A DNA stretch of 64,000 nucleotides from Cryptomeria japonica (GCF_030272615.1 NW_026728904.1:124001-188000), one strand, 5' to 3'. Shown: positions 35,601 through 48,409, counted from the first letter of the stretch. Program-made: numbers and translations. The notes: generated by a model from the letters alone, not told the origin.

Positions 35601-37160
35601 GGCAACCCCTAACTACTATGACCATCTGACTAGTAGGTGTATCTAGTTCATGTGATCTAACAATCACTTAGATAAAGCATCACCATCTTGGCCAAGCTTT
35701 TAACATTGCAAGCACCAATGCGTTGTTAGTGGTCACCTCCCTTGCTTGACTTGTACATCCAATTCTTGAGCTCAACAAACTCACTAGTTACCAACCATCT
35801 AAACAAGCCATCTGCTTAATGTGTACTAACAATAATGGTTATTAACAACCATCATATGATAAATAGTTCATACACTTGAGCCAACTAACTCACTGGTTTA
35901 CTAACCAACTATCTAGCAAACTACTTAATGTCTACTAAGAATAATGGTCATAAATGACCATCATAAGATAATTAACATACACTTGAGTCAGTTGATTGAT
36001 TGGTTACAAAACTTCTAGGTTTAGCTGATCTAATTCATTACATAACAGTCTCATGTCTACTGACATTAACGGTTTACAAGGACCTTCATCGAATTGTGAC
36101 ATAACCTAACAAGCCAATTGCTACAAATCCCCTATCTCTAACAAGATTCAACTATCATCATGGAATTAAACATAATACAACATTGGCTCCCTTATTTAGC
36201 TAAATTAACACATCATATTATGACTCAACAAAAAATACGGTTCTAATATATTTTTTTGTCTTTGTATATTCCCAAAACTATGCATCTAATTGATGATAAG
36301 AATCCTTCTTCAGGTCTTGCAACCATGGAGACTGGCTATAATCTAATTATAACCGATGTGCATTAATTCCAAGATGAACCATATTCAGTTGAACTATGAG
36401 TTAAGAGTGGAAAACAAATAAACATAGAATAGCTGCAATACTCGGCTATTATGCCCTCGTGGGCTAGAAATCATATTCTATAGTGAATGCTCTGAGGTTG
36501 CTACTCAACCATACTATGAACAAGATATGAATGCAGTATACAATTTTCCTCATGAATAAGGTAAGACAATGTATTCGATGAAAAGTAAGAGAATATCATC
36601 ATGATTTATATCTATGATTAAATTTATCTTCCTTAAGTTCAAGACTTGATAATGAATAAATCATTTAGGCTCTACAATTTATCTTAACAAGAAAGATCAT
36701 GAACATGCAATAGCTATACATCGGCTACTCAAGGTAGAATTTACACAATTATGCAAGACAGAATAATCACAATTAAGCATGATAGTATGTTCATAGCTAT
36801 CAGAGCAAGATTCTTTTCAATTCATTTTACTTTTTCTTTTAATGAGTAATATTTCCATAGTCAATTAGTGATACATGATTAACCTCTGCATTTCAATCAG
36901 ATATGAAATAGATACATACCTGATGTGAGAGCAAACAAGGAAGGAAATACCTCTCGAATGCAACATTTGCACGGCTCTGATAGAAGAGAATCTAGAACAG
37001 TCTTTGTTTCCTCCTTCTTTCCCCACTACTAAAAGTTCACATATGCAAAGGAAAAACAACTGATTATATTATATATATTCACCAAAATAGTACAGTGGTA
37101 AGCCTGAGGCTATAATCTACTCCTTTCTCTAAATTTCCTCCATATTACAAAAGCTCCGTC
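32699..37160. other. Unassigned AT-rich stretch
   Basis: No supported gene. It includes a run of ATATAC-type simple sequence near 33,070-33,125, and a fragment near 34,965 with a tRNA T-loop-like ggttcgaatcc without the rest of a tRNA. The 95-codon frame at 33,021-33,308 is hydrophobic but overlaps simple sequence and has no recognisable family. Confidence 0.35.
35063..35074 (-). promoter_or_regulatory. Retrotransposon primer-binding-site-like sequence
   Basis: The plus-strand gctctgatacca is the complement of TGGTATCAGAGC, the usual initiator-Met tRNA primer-binding site of plant LTR retrotransposons. On the minus strand it lies two bases after a TACA end, as expected after a 5' LTR that would start at plus-strand 35,077 (TGTATATTTC). 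No coding domains or second LTR were found, so only this junction is called. Confidence 0.45.
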
Positions 37161-37299
37161 TTTTATATGAGAGTATACATTGACACCAAGCATCATGGCT
37201 TTTCAACATATAAACGTCAACTAACACTTTTGTTTCGAACATTACTTCGACTAGGTATTTTCTCCCTTCATCAAAATGTTGTATGCAGTCACTATGGCT

Positions 37300-38380
37300 A
37301 TCTCCTTACCGATACCTATTTGATATCCATCGGGTTTTTATGCCGAAGAAACCTTGGGCTTCAGTGACCTCCTTTATTTTTCCACCGAAATACCTCTTCC
37401 ATCAATATCACTATGCGCCATCGATGAAAGGATCTATTGTCTCACCGAAGCCTTTATTTATCCTCTCTTGTCGTCTTCCACCAATAAAGTTATATCGGCG
37501 AAACAACGCATATTGGAGACATGCCTTTTAGCCTCCTCAAAACCTATTTCCTCATTGATATATATCTGATGTCCATCGGGTTTCATGTCGAAGAAACCTT
37601 GGGCTTCGATAACTTCCTTTTTCCTTCCATCGAAACACATTTTCTATCGACATCACTGCACTCCTTTGATGAATGGGTCTATTGTTTCATCGAGGCCATC
37701 TTTCTTTTGGTGATTTGCTTCCACTATCATCTTTCATCGATGAGCTCATTAGTAATCCTCCTCGATAAAGTTGCATTAGTAAAACCACACATATTGGTAA
37801 CATGCCTTTTAGCCTCCTCGAAACCTATTTCCTCATTGATATATATCTGATGTCCATCGGGTTTCATGTCGAAGAAACCTTGGGCTTTGATAACTTCCTT
37901 TATCCTTCCATTGAAACACTTTTTCTATCGACATCAGTACACTCCTTCGATGAATGGGTCTATTGTTTCATCGAGGCCATCTTTCTTTTGATGATTTGCT
38001 TCCACTATCATCTTTCATCAATGAGCTCATTAGTAATCTTCCTCGATAAAGTTGCATCAGTAAAACCACACATATCGGTAACATGCCTGTTAGCCTCCTT
38101 GAAACTCATATCCTTATAAATATATTTTATCGATGTAGCTTCCTTCTATTTGATCAATATCATTCTTTCGATAAGAACACTTCTTTCGGTAAGTTTCCTT
38201 CATGTTGTGTCGATGGTATTATTTCCTCGGAAGCCTTTTCCCGTCGATGAAAACTGTCTCTACTTTCTTCGATATCCTCTTTCGGTGGAATCATTGCTTT
38301 CGATGAGTCCCTTTTAGAGTTCATCGGTGTTATCTTTCCTTCGATACCCTTTTTATATCGATGAGACATCGCTGGGTCTC
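37300..38380 (+). repeat. TCGA-rich tandem repeat, 246-281 bp units
   Basis: The anchor tccatcgggttt recurs at 37,326, 37,572 and 37,853, giving units of 246 and 281 bp. The second and third units are almost identical. After about 38,130 the array decays into shorter irregular spacing of TCGAT, TCGG and ATCGA motifs up to 38,380. The units happen to stay open in one frame (37,521-37,850 and 37,802-38,119). That is an effect of similarity and a multiple-of-three partial length, and I do not see a protein family in it. Confidence 0.85.
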
Positions 38381-40495
38381 ATTGATACTATTTGAATTTT
38401 GGATATTTTGATAGAATGCTATTAGACTTGTTCGATAACTTATGGGTTATTACGGTATTAATGAAAATGATGATTTCTTCCAAAGATAGATGGCTTCTAT
38501 GATTTAATCTCTCAAATCAAGATATTTTACTTAATTCAGATTTGATGCTCAATAGGTTCCACAAGCTACACCTTCAGTTTATGTCCTAGCATGTCACTGC
38601 AAGGAGAAAGGTTTATAAGAAAAGGACTGCATGCAACAGTCAAAGGGTTACTTCAAAGTTTGAATGAGAGGTTGCCTCTTTGATGAAGGAGTTTCATAAA
38701 ACTATGAAGAGAATCCATAAGGACATTTACAAAGCACCTCATGCCAACACCATGCAAACCGCATGCAGAGTTTAGGCGTGATAGAAGTTAGCATCAAAGC
38801 TTCTAGAGAGAAATTGTCATAGTCATAACAGTAGATATCCACATTTGGAGGTAGGGTTTTCAGAACCCTATTTTAGAATTTTTAGTATCTTATTGTTTAA
38901 ATCATGCATTGGATACACCTACAATAATGATTCAAGCAAAAGTCGGGTTAAAGGAGAAATCTGATTATCTATAAAAAATAATATAGTTTCAGCTTTGTGT
39001 TATGACAACATCTATAAGTTTGTCAATGCTTTCTTGCTCACCATAAGAGTTCCACATATTATTTAAAAGGGTTCATTGTCTTGCTAGATTATTTTTTTCC
39101 TTGAAGTGAGCAAATCCCTAGGTCTCTTTTGTTCCCTAGGATAGCTTAGAAAGTACAGTCATGCAAAAGTCATTTAGTGAAATCATCAAGAGTTTTTAAT
39201 CCCAAAACAAATCTCAATCATAAATAGAAAAGGTGCAATAGTAGGATTGACACAAACTAGATAAAGATCAAGTATGGGAAGCAATGAGCAAGGTCTTTTA
39301 CATATAGGGTAATAAAAGTAATGAATAGTGGCCCAAAATTATTCAAAAGGTCAAGAAATAGAGCAAGCTCGAGAGTCAAATTCAAAAGACAAAGACATCA
39401 TATGATCATTGAGAAGTGATCTAAAATGCAAATTATAGCAAGGTATTGTGACTATAAGATAGAAACTATCCTAGGAGCCTCCAATATATCAAAAGTTGAG
39501 AAAGTAGCAAGCTTACTGTACAAAGATAGTGATCACTATAAAGTTGCAATCAAGTTCAAAGCATTGATTTGTGGGAACAAAGGGTTTCATATGGGGATAG
39601 ACCAGTCTCTTGAAATATCATGACAGTCATAATCATAATCTAAAGAGTAGTAAAATCTTCAAGATAGATTGGTGATAGTGCAGTCATTCACTAATTCTTT
39701 TGGACATTTCAAGCTATGTTTTCCTAATAGATGGTCAAGTATAGAATAACAACACTTAGAAAATACAGTCTAGAGAGATTACAGTCTACAGTAAAGCCAG
39801 TAGGCAGTCATACCTAGTACCAAATAAAATGACAGTAATCAAGTCTACTGAGTGAAAAAGAGCAGGGTATAAGTTTCTAAAAGGTCTTTTCAAACCTTAA
39901 CAACAAATAACATGTTATTGTTGCAGCATTGTCAAAACTTGACAAGAACAACACCTTATAACCTCAAGAGGCATAGCAGTCATAGGGAAACTAATGTCAA
40001 ATGTGCAACTCAATACAATAAATAATCTTAGTTTGTAGCCCTATAGAATCATAATGCAGTCCTTGACCAAGTATGCATACAAGAAACATCTAGTTCTATT
40101 AAGGCACAAGCATCAAAGTTAGAGGTTATGACAACTAGTCAAAAACATCAAGTATAAAAAGGTTAGTCTTAGTCACTAGAACACAATTTGCAACATGCAT
40201 TAGGAGTTGTCCTCCTTACAAATAGTGCAACATTAAAAAGGTATTATCAAAGCTACAACCACAATTCAAAGAGGAAGCTTACAAAGATAGGACAAAGCTA
40301 GGTGCAGTCATAAGTCAAGGCAAATACATAGTTGAAACTCAGTCCAAAATAGTGAAGAAGTGCAACAAATGATATGAGAAGTCTAAAGAAGTATTATAGC
40401 AATCATGAGTCAAGGATTAATGAAGAGATTTTTTGCATCCATGATACAATCTCAAACACACTTTTTACCGTTCTCTTGGTGATTGTGCCCAATTG
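38381..40495. other. Unassigned stretch
   Basis: I see no gene. The composition is ordinary, with many copies of the short word cagtcat or agtcat between 39,130 and 40,400, too irregular to call an array. Confidence 0.3.
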
Positions 40496-40686
40496 TGTAT
40501 GTCTTTCTTATGTATGAAAATGGCATTTTGTAGCTTTCCACCGACAATGTATTTGAGATGTCTTTGATTTAGATATGGCATGAGCTTAGTCATAGAGTGA
40601 GACTAGAGAGTTGGACCATCTCAACCATGGTGCGCCTGCATATGTATATAGTTTTATGTATTCATTAAATATTTTCATTTAATTTT
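40496..40686 (+). repeat. 191-bp direct repeat, right copy
   Basis: This is the partner of 32,508-32,698. The sequence outside both edges differs between copies. The edges are not a clean TG...CA pair and no primer-binding site follows the left copy, so an LTR pair is not established. Confidence 0.9.
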
Positions 40687-40702
40687 AATCAACTAAAGAG
40701 CA

Positions 40703-40792
40703 ATATTCATGACTTACAAGTAACAAAAAAACTTACAAGGATGACGCATATTCATTACTTACAAGTAATAAAAAAACTTACAAGGATGAGGC
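40703..40792 (+). repeat. 45-bp tandem repeat, two copies
   Basis: The unit atattcatgacttacaagta starts at 40,703 and again at 40,748 with four differences. A truncated third start follows at 40,793. Confidence 0.9.
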
Positions 40793-41869
40793 ATATTCAT
40801 AACTTTTGCACTCCTGCCTTGGATATCAACACTAGAAGCAATTCATATTGTTCATGTATAGACAAGACAACATGGGAGTTCATTATACCCAACAACTTGT
40901 GGTGTTGTTGTTCGTGTTGGCTCTATTGGACCCTGCAATTAAGATTCAATATACATTATTGAATAAGATTAACAGTGCAGCACAATGAAATATTGAAAAG
41001 TGTGTTATCTTTTTGAGCTTCACTTGGTTTCAAGAATAATTTAATATTCTCTACTTAAAATGGCCAACCACATAAAGGTGGAAGCTCATTTGGCCCCTCT
41101 CCCCCCCCTAACATCACTCTAAATTCCTCATTAACATCTTATAACATTCATTCATTCATTCTTTCTACCATTAATAAAATATAGCATTCATTCATCAATA
41201 TAACATAACGTTCATTAACACATAACATTGATTAACATTAATTAACATGCAACACTCATCAATATTAATTAACACATATCATCCATAACCATTAATTAGC
41301 ACATAATTACATTCACTAACACATAAAAATCAGTCATTATCAAATAAGTTAGATTACAATCATTTCTTTCTTTGTTTTTTCTTTGAAGCTATGAAAAGAC
41401 TAAGTGGAACATCGGTTTCTTCATCATTTCCCCCCTCTAGAGATGTTCTACCAACTGCTCATGATCTTGATGTATGCCTAGTCCTATACTGAGGACAAGG
41501 ACACTGAAGCGAAGGGGGGTCCTCTGCAATAACAAAGAAATGGCTTAAATTCAAAAAAAAAATTATTATTGTTACAAGTATTTCATTAATATAGAGAACA
41601 TAATTATTGTGCTCTTTACCTGATGGGGCCACATCATTTTGTGTAGCCTTAACCTCAACATGTTGAACACCCTCTAGATCATCTGGAGTTGAAAAACTAA
41701 AGGTTACATTAATGTTGAACACCAATTGTAATTATACTTGTTTAAAGAAATAATAGTGGTCCTCTTTACCTGAGTGGGGAACATCACATTCTTGATGTTG
41801 TGTACCCAAATCATGCTCCACTTGCTCACCACCAACTACATGCTCTAAAATATTAACATAAAAGGTTAC

Positions 41870-41874
41870 ATTAA
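41870..41874. repeat. Target-site duplication, left (ATTAA)
   Basis: ATTAA directly precedes the 5' LTR and is repeated exactly at 49,636-49,640 after the 3' LTR. Confidence 0.95.
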
Positions 41875-43107
41875 TGTAGCGTCCTAAAATTGCGACACTT
41901 GCAATTTTGACTGCATTTCGGTCTTCACGATGGCGACGCAACACGCAACCTGAATGGAGACCCCGAAACCTGATTATGACACTGAAAACTGCATTTTATT
42001 GCACCCTGGCCTGAACCTCCTTTGCACCTTGCTGTCCTGGGAGGTGGGACCAGAGCGCCCAGCGCCCTGGTCCTTCAGGACCATGGCGCCCAACGCCCTA
42101 GTCCCTGGGTCCTATTTTGGGCCCGGTCTCTTTTGGACTTCGGGTCTTTATGTTTGCAAATTGGAAAATTAACTTTCCTGGTCGGCCTAAGGTCGGGAAA
42201 ATCAGTCTTTTAACCCTAATTGGCAAGTATATAAACTACATTTTCCTCTCTCATTTGGATATATACATACATGAGGGAAAAAGCGTGGAAACTATACTCA
42301 AGCATTCAAGCATTCAAGCATTCATTCCAAGTCTCCATTCAAGGCTAAGTGTTGCATTCAAGACAAGGATTCAACCATTGAAGAGGAGATCACTTACAAC
42401 ACATTACATGCTACAATATACAACATACAACAAACAACAACATCTATACCTTCGCACATAAGGATACAAACATCCTTACAACAAGGTATTAGTACTTGTT
42501 TTACATTTACATTTACAACAATTTCTCATTTCTTGGTTAATTCCAAAACCGGGGTTTGACCTAAAGGCAAACCCCTAATCCCTAACCCCCCAATCGTCTT
42601 TGCTTTTCTGTGTGTAGGTTGCAGGTACGCGGCTGAAATTGAAGATCTGGAATCCTTGTGCAGAGACGAACAGATCCCCCTTCGTTTCGCGGATTTTTCG
42701 GAGGACCGTGTGCACACCGGGCGCCATCGTCTCGTCAACTTTTGCTCAAATTTGTAGGAAAGCACCATATCGACATTTTACTGCTAATTCCAGGTCTGCA
42801 GCTTCATCCTATATCCCTATCTCAGTTTATAAGCGAATCTTTGTCACTTTCTATGCATTCCCAGCTTAATTCTTCTATCAACATTCTTTACAAAAGAGGG
42901 TAGCCTTGCTTTCTTAACCCTTGAAACACATTTAGCATCCAATCTTGCATTGTGTGGGATTGGATCTTGTGGGTTTCAACCCCTCTTTTGAATGTAAAGT
43001 CCCTCCTAAGTGAAAACCATCAACCCTAGAGTGACTCTCCCTTCTCTCTCATCGGAGTTGGAAGAGGGGAGAGCAACTAGGGTTCGATCGCGATTTTCCG
43101 CTTTACA
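41875..43107 (+). repeat. 5' LTR (1,233 bp)
   Basis: It begins TGTAGCGTCC and ends CCGCTTTACA. It contains a GC-rich region with an imperfect palindrome near 42,065-42,090, a TATA box (tatataaa, 42,228-42,235), and a pyrimidine/A-rich leader with runs of aagcattc. Confidence 0.97.
42228..42235 (+). promoter_or_regulatory. LTR TATA box
   Basis: The tatataaa sequence lies about 350 bp inside the 5' LTR, after the GC-rich part, and is conserved in the 3' LTR at 48,756-48,763. Transcription probably starts about 30 bases downstream; the exact start is not visible. Confidence 0.6.
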
Positions 43108-43110
43108 TTT

Positions 43111-43128
43111 TGGTGAACCCGACGTGAA
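43111..43128 (+). promoter_or_regulatory. Primer-binding site
   Basis: The sequence tggtgaacccgacgtgaa starts three bases after the 5' LTR. It begins TGG, the complement of a tRNA CCA end, and its next bases fit a tRNA acceptor and T-arm. It is not the common initiator-Met site; I could not assign the tRNA from memory with confidence. Confidence 0.75.
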
Positions 43129-43129
43129 C

Positions 43130-44288
43130 ATCCTTTCTGATTATTCATAATTAGATCTGAAAATTGGATTCCTTGATTACATTTCCATGTTTGATCTTTT
43201 GCAAAATTTTAGAGGTTAATTGCATAAAATCCCTAAATTTTCTTTTTAGTAATTAAACTTGTGAAATGTTTAATTGTTAATGCTTGTTTCAGATCTGCCC
43301 TTCTATTACAAATTATCAATTCATATTTGTGCTTTAATTTTAAAAATTAAGTGGTTAAGTGTCAAAACCCTAATTTTTGAAACCCTCTTGATTCAACCTT
43401 TGACTGATAATTTCATTGATCAAAACATCTCCAAATCAGTTGTAACTTTGGATTCCGCAATAAAATCACAATATCTTTCATCCCTGAAAATTTGGAAAAA
43501 AGTTGCGAGGACCGTGTGCACTCCGAGCGCCATCGTCCCCGACATTTTTTTCGAAATTTCGGGAGCGAGATCTTACTGTATTTTCCTACTAAAATCTAGA
43601 ATTTTGGCTGATTTTATCAATTATAACACTTTCAAAATTACAGTCAAAGTTGGTCTTGTGATTGCTTGGTTTAGGGCTTCTAATCATTCAAAAACTGTTG
43701 AAATTGGAATTTGTGTCAAAATTGTGTTTCTTACAGTCCTAAATCTGAAAAGTGTGTTATCATTCATTCGAAATTTCAGTGCTTTATTCAAATTTTTGCA
43801 ATTTGTGACTTTTGAAATTAAGTGCTTAATTACAACAACTTTGATTTCCGCTTTCAAAATTGAATTTTGTGTGAAATTGAGTCAATTTTTAAATTTCAAA
43901 ACTTGCATTGCTTTTGGTATTTCCTCTAAAATCATAAAATTCAAAATTCCAGTTTCCCTCTCTTTTTCAAAATTCAAATTTTGCATTTTTCGACAATCTT
44001 GGTAGGGTTCAATTTTGAGATTGCAACTTTAATTTGGCCTATCTACAGATCGTAAAATCGCTCAATTTTTTCAGGTTAGCTGTAAAATCATCATAACTTT
44101 CATCCCTGCAAATTTCGAAAAAAGTTGCGAGGACCGTGTGCACCCCGAGCGCCACGGTCCCGGACATTTTTTTCGAAATTTCGAGAGATTGTCCTGATTG
44201 TATTTAACAGCTTAAATCTAGAAGATTGGTTGGTTTTACGGAAATTTGCTACCTCTAAAATTCAAAATCTTCTCTTCCTCTTTAGTGC
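43130..44288 (+). other. Long untranslated leader of the LTR element
   Basis: An 1.16 kb non-coding leader. It holds two copies of a segment (43,490-43,565 and 44,110-44,190) with gaggaccgtgtgca followed by a T-rich run and cgaaatttcg. A related segment lies in each LTR. The open frame at 43,274-44,005 is low-complexity, rich in Phe, Ile and Lys, and I do not regard it as a gene. Confidence 0.6.
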
Positions 44289-46628
44289 ATGAGTTTTACA
44301 ACAATAAGCCCTACCTACACTATTCCCGTTAGACAAAGCCTTAGAATTAAGTCCTTCCAAGGTTTAATTACTGAGGAGATGGAACCTAATTTGAATGGCC
44401 TTTTTAACGAGGACATGGGTAATTCCTCTAATCCTCTTAATGATGAAGAAGCTCTCCATGAGGTTTCTATAGAACAAATTTCAAAATTGGATAACCAATT
44501 TGATGATTTTCGACAATGGATGTCTCAAGAATACCCTGATAGTCAAGCTCTTCCTTTAATTGAGGGTCTAAAACGTATGCTTCAAAGTGATAAGAATGGA
44601 ATTGATATTTTGCGTGGTATTGCACACATTGTGGATTCAAATGTGATGCCTATGAAGAGTTGTGCTGAAACCTTAGGTTATACACAACCTCCTACTCAAG
44701 ACAATCATTCTATTCCTTTGACGACTCCTATTGCTAGTATACCTACTTTTACATCAAACATAATGACTACTTCGATACAAGACATTCCTCCTATGATCAC
44801 CAGTCATGGGGGCAATCCCTCTTCTTCGATCAACCCTCTTCCTTCATTCAATCCAACTTCTTCATTCATTCCTTCAGTGAGTGTGCCTATTATATCACCA
44901 CAAATGAACATGATGCAAGGGGGCAATTCGTTTTCCATTCCTCCTTGTAGTGTTCCTCCTGTCCAATCATCTCCTATGACTAACTATCATAGTGTCCCAC
45001 CACCTTACTTTCTACCTTCTTTCAATAACATAACACCTCCATCACAATCTAACACGTCTAATATGAACTCTTCGACTGAAGCGACCATTAACAATCTTGC
45101 ACAAACTGTCTCTTCTTTACAGCAACAAATTGCCTCTATGAATCAATCTAAGTTTAGTGTGCCCACATTTGATGTTGTGAGCCCACTTTCTCTTGACATT
45201 GTTCGAGCTATTCCCCCTAAACATGTTGAAATTCCACATTTGGAGCTTTATAATGGTAAGGGTGATCCTCTAACACATGTTAAGACCTTTCAAACAATAT
45301 GTACTGATTTTGCTTATGACCAAAGGTTGCTTGCAAAACTGTTTACTAGAACATTAAGAGACAAAGCCCTACAATTGTATTGCTCGTTGCCTTCTTATTC
45401 TATTACTTCTTTTGAACAACTTGCAAATGCTTTCATTCAACAATTTCAAAACAATATAAGTCCTAAAGTTACTTTGATTGATTTAATGCATTGTAAACAA
45501 GGTGTTAAAGAAAAAGTGGCTGATTTCATTGGTAGATATAAGCATTTGTATGCTCAAATTTCCTTTCCAGTGCCTGACAATGATATTCAAAGAATCTTCA
45601 TTTCTAATTTACAAAAAGACATTAGAGAAAAACTCCTGTTTTCTGAGTTTACTTCTTTCCAATAGTTGTGCGCAACTCTTCACAATTATCAACTGACTGT
45701 GAGTCAAATGGAACAATCACATCCTATGGCTCCGAGTGATAAGGGTGATAGTAGTCAACAACCATTTGGAAAGTTTAAACCGAACAGAGATTCCATCAAA
45801 TTCAATGAAAACATCATCAAAAACAATGTGAATGCAGCATCAAGTGTGTCTCCTATTTCTAAGTTTTTCAAGAGAGAAAGAAAGTTTACTCCTTTGAATG
45901 AATCATTGCATAGTATTATGAATAAGTTATTGGAACAAAATGTGCTTACGCTTCCTCCTGTAAGGCAAATTGATCCTGCAAAGATTACTTCACCTTATTT
46001 TGATAACAAATCTTTTTGTCAATTTCATCGTCAACCTGGGCATGATACTGAAAAATGTTTTTCTTTAAAGGGGAAAATTCAAGATTTGATTGATAATAAT
46101 ACTATCTCTGTTTCTGGTGTGAATGATAAAGGCAACAAATCTGTAGCTCTTCCTAACCAAAATCTTCAGATTTTTACTGATCCATTGCCTTCTCATACCT
46201 CTAATGCGATTGATACTACTGATTCCTCTGTCTCACCTGATGATCTTGTGTCTATGACTCCGAATGTGATTAACTTTGTGGAGCAACAGAAAATCCCTAA
46301 AGAACCTTCCATCACATTTGATTCCAGTGAAACTATCAGGGCACCTGATGGTCCTTTATATATAGTTGCAAAAGTCAAAAATACACCTTGCCGTGGAGTG
46401 CTTATTGATCCTTCTTGCATGGTTAATATCATTACTGAAGAATTCCTTTTTACTTTGCAATTGAATCAAGTGATTTATGACAAAACAGATGTGATTGTGA
46501 AATTATTTGATGCATTTTCTTCTCCTGCAATTGGTTCTATTACATTACCTATTGAGGTCCGTAACAAATCCCTTGATGTGAACTTTGCTATTATTCCATC
46601 TTCCAAACAATTTCGTGTGAAGCTTTGA
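44289..46628 (+). pseudogene. gag: gag and protease-like polyprotein with one nonsense codon
   Basis: ATG at 44,289 begins MSFTTISPTYTIPVRQSLR. After a Ser/Pro/Asn-rich region comes the capsid core (VEIPHLELYNGKGDPLTHVK, LQLYCSLPSYSITSFEQL, DLMHCKQGVKEKVADFIGRY). A TAG at 45,663 is the only stop; the same frame continues to 46,628 (CATLHNYQLTVSQMEQ onward). It includes FCQFHRQPGHDTEKC, a zinc-binding pattern of Tat-type gag, and GVLIDPSCMVNIITEEFLF, an aspartic-protease-like segment. The Asp is present but the usual Ser/Gly-Gly after it is Pro-Ser-Cys, so activity is doubtful. Gag would package element RNA in cytoplasmic particles. Whether the TAG is a mutation or a readthrough codon cannot be told from one copy. 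Confidence 0.85.
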
Positions 46629-47671
46629 AATTTCCCCATAATGGTGAAGTTGTTACTGTCAATCATAGTCTCTTTAAACCAGCTGAAAGAACTTCTAGCA
46701 TTCCTATTGATTACTTTTGGCCTAAACAATTCCAATCTCTTCCTCCGTGAAGTGATCATCTTTTCAAATCTTATCAAAAGTGGAAAACAGATATGATCCT
46801 ATCTCTAAGTGAACCTAGAACACCCAAACTTGACATTCCTATCGTCCTTGAGAAGGAAGTTCTCCCTTTGAAAGATAAAACCAATGTCTTTCCTCAAGAA
46901 GATTCCCAACCCATCCCTATGGATGTGACTATGCCTATGATTAATAAACTTCCTAAGAGTAGACCTATACCTCCTCGTCATGATGGACTTGGTCTCCTTC
47001 CTAAACCAAATATTCCTCCTTTATATGGAGCAGTTCCTCCTCCTTCCTTTTATGGAGAGAAGAGACCTTCCTCTTCTCCTATTATCCAGCCTAAGAGACC
47101 ACAACCTAAACACCCAAGTGATAAGGATGAGAACATTCCTCCTCCTCAATCTTCTCCACTTCCTACTAAGACTAGACGAAATCGTTCTGCACGTGAACGC
47201 TGATGAAAGCGTCGTCTTAGAGCTCAAGCAGTTGCTTCTCAAACTTCACAATCCCCAAAAACACCTTCAACAAGCATTATTCCATTTTCTCCTCAGCCGG
47301 AAATTGAGCCTAAATCTCCTAAACATAAGATGCATGATGGTCTTGATCCTGTGCGAGTTAAAGATCCTATTTTTATAAATCTTGATGATGATATAGATGA
47401 AAATGTTATTCATGATGCAAATGTTTCTCCTGTTCATTCTGATAGTGAATATGAACTTGTTGATATTGATAACAATTTATCTAATGAATTTTCTAAAGCA
47501 CTTATCCTAGCTCCTAGACAAGAACACCGCGGCTTGGGATATGAACATAGCCCTTGTTTGGATCTTGTGATAGCTCCATCTGTTGTGTTGGATGTTCCTC
47601 CTCTAGCGTGTTCCCTACCATCCCAAAACATTGATCAGCAAGATCGAGGGGTAGATGACGTGCTAGACTAG
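46629..47671 (+). pseudogene. Proline-rich downstream frame of the gag-only element
   Basis: After the gag frame ends, reading shifts by two and continues through FKPAERTSSIPIDYFWPKQF and, after a stop near 46,748, MILSLSEPRTPKLDIPIVLE and many Pro/Ser/Lys residues to 47,203. After a TGA it continues in the same frame to 47,671 with acidic residues (INLDDDIDENVIHD). No pol domain is seen. It could be the remains of the gag-pol linker, or an element-specific protein. I do not recognise it. Confidence 0.55.
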
Positions 47672-48393
47672 TTCATTAGCATAGCAGATTCTCTCCCCCT
47701 CTCTTTTGTTACTTCCTCTATATGTTACTCTCATTCTTCTATTTGTTGTCCTTAGTGTTGTCTACTTGAGGACGATGCAAAGCATTGAGATCTCTCGATC
47801 TCTCTCATGTTGACTCAAAAGACACCTGTGTTCCCTTCTTCTAGGCGACCTTCCTTGATTGGGGAATGAAGAACAATTATGCATACATACATATGATATA
47901 CATGAATTATCATACAGCATACTGACCCCGAGGAAAGCGAAGTCACCTTGTGCTTTGTGATTTGTGTCTATTATCCTTGGGCTTATCTCACACTTGGGGG
48001 CTAAATCCTTGTGATAACGTGCTCCTTTCTCATTTCTTATATGTATCACTACCTTAAAGCAATCACCCCCGGTGAGGCGTGTGCGATCGCTTTAAAGTAG
48101 GGGGGCATACATCCCATTCATATCTTTTCAAGATACTTGAAAATTTCTTGGCAAATTTAGCTTTGCCTTGAAATTTTTTGATATCTTTCTTGCATGACTC
48201 ATAGTGAGGGAACCTTACTACTGACAGTCATGGTTCTCCCTCATGATATTCCCTTTTACTTTATCAATCGAAGTCGTAAGATCCTTAGTCCACTGGGGGC
48301 TTGGTGTATCTTGCCTCCTTGACGTGGTGAAAGTCTTTCAATGTTGTTTCCTTGTACTTTACTGGAAGTATGAGCGTACGCTTATACTCTCGC
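47672..48393 (+). other. Non-coding 3' region of the LTR element
   Basis: No gene. It includes a second polypurine-like run (aaagtaggggggca, about 48,094-48,108) before the true tract at the LTR. Confidence 0.6.
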
Positions 48394-48409
48394 TAAAGTG
48401 GGGGCTAAA
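48394..48409 (+). promoter_or_regulatory. Polypurine tract
   Basis: The sequence taaagtgggggctaaa directly precedes the 3' LTR and would prime plus-strand DNA synthesis. Confidence 0.8.

Noticed and set aside
37521-38119. Two similar plus-strand frames of 109 and 105 codons
   Set aside because: They are two units of the TCGA-rich tandem repeat. Similarity comes from the repeat, not from a conserved protein.
32508-40686. An 8-kb LTR retrotransposon bounded by the 191-bp repeats
   Set aside because: The repeats do not start and end TG...CA cleanly, no primer-binding site or polypurine tract adjoins them, no target duplication is visible and no retroelement domains lie between.
43274-44005. 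A 243-codon open frame in the leader of the LTR retrotransposon
   Set aside because: Low-complexity Phe/Ile/Lys/Ser composition, no domain, and it contains the repeated leader motif. It looks like AT-rich untranslated DNA that happens to lack stops.
47021-48110. Minus-strand frames under the LTR element as genes
   Set aside because: They are shadows of the proline-rich frame and of non-coding sequence, with no recognisable domain.
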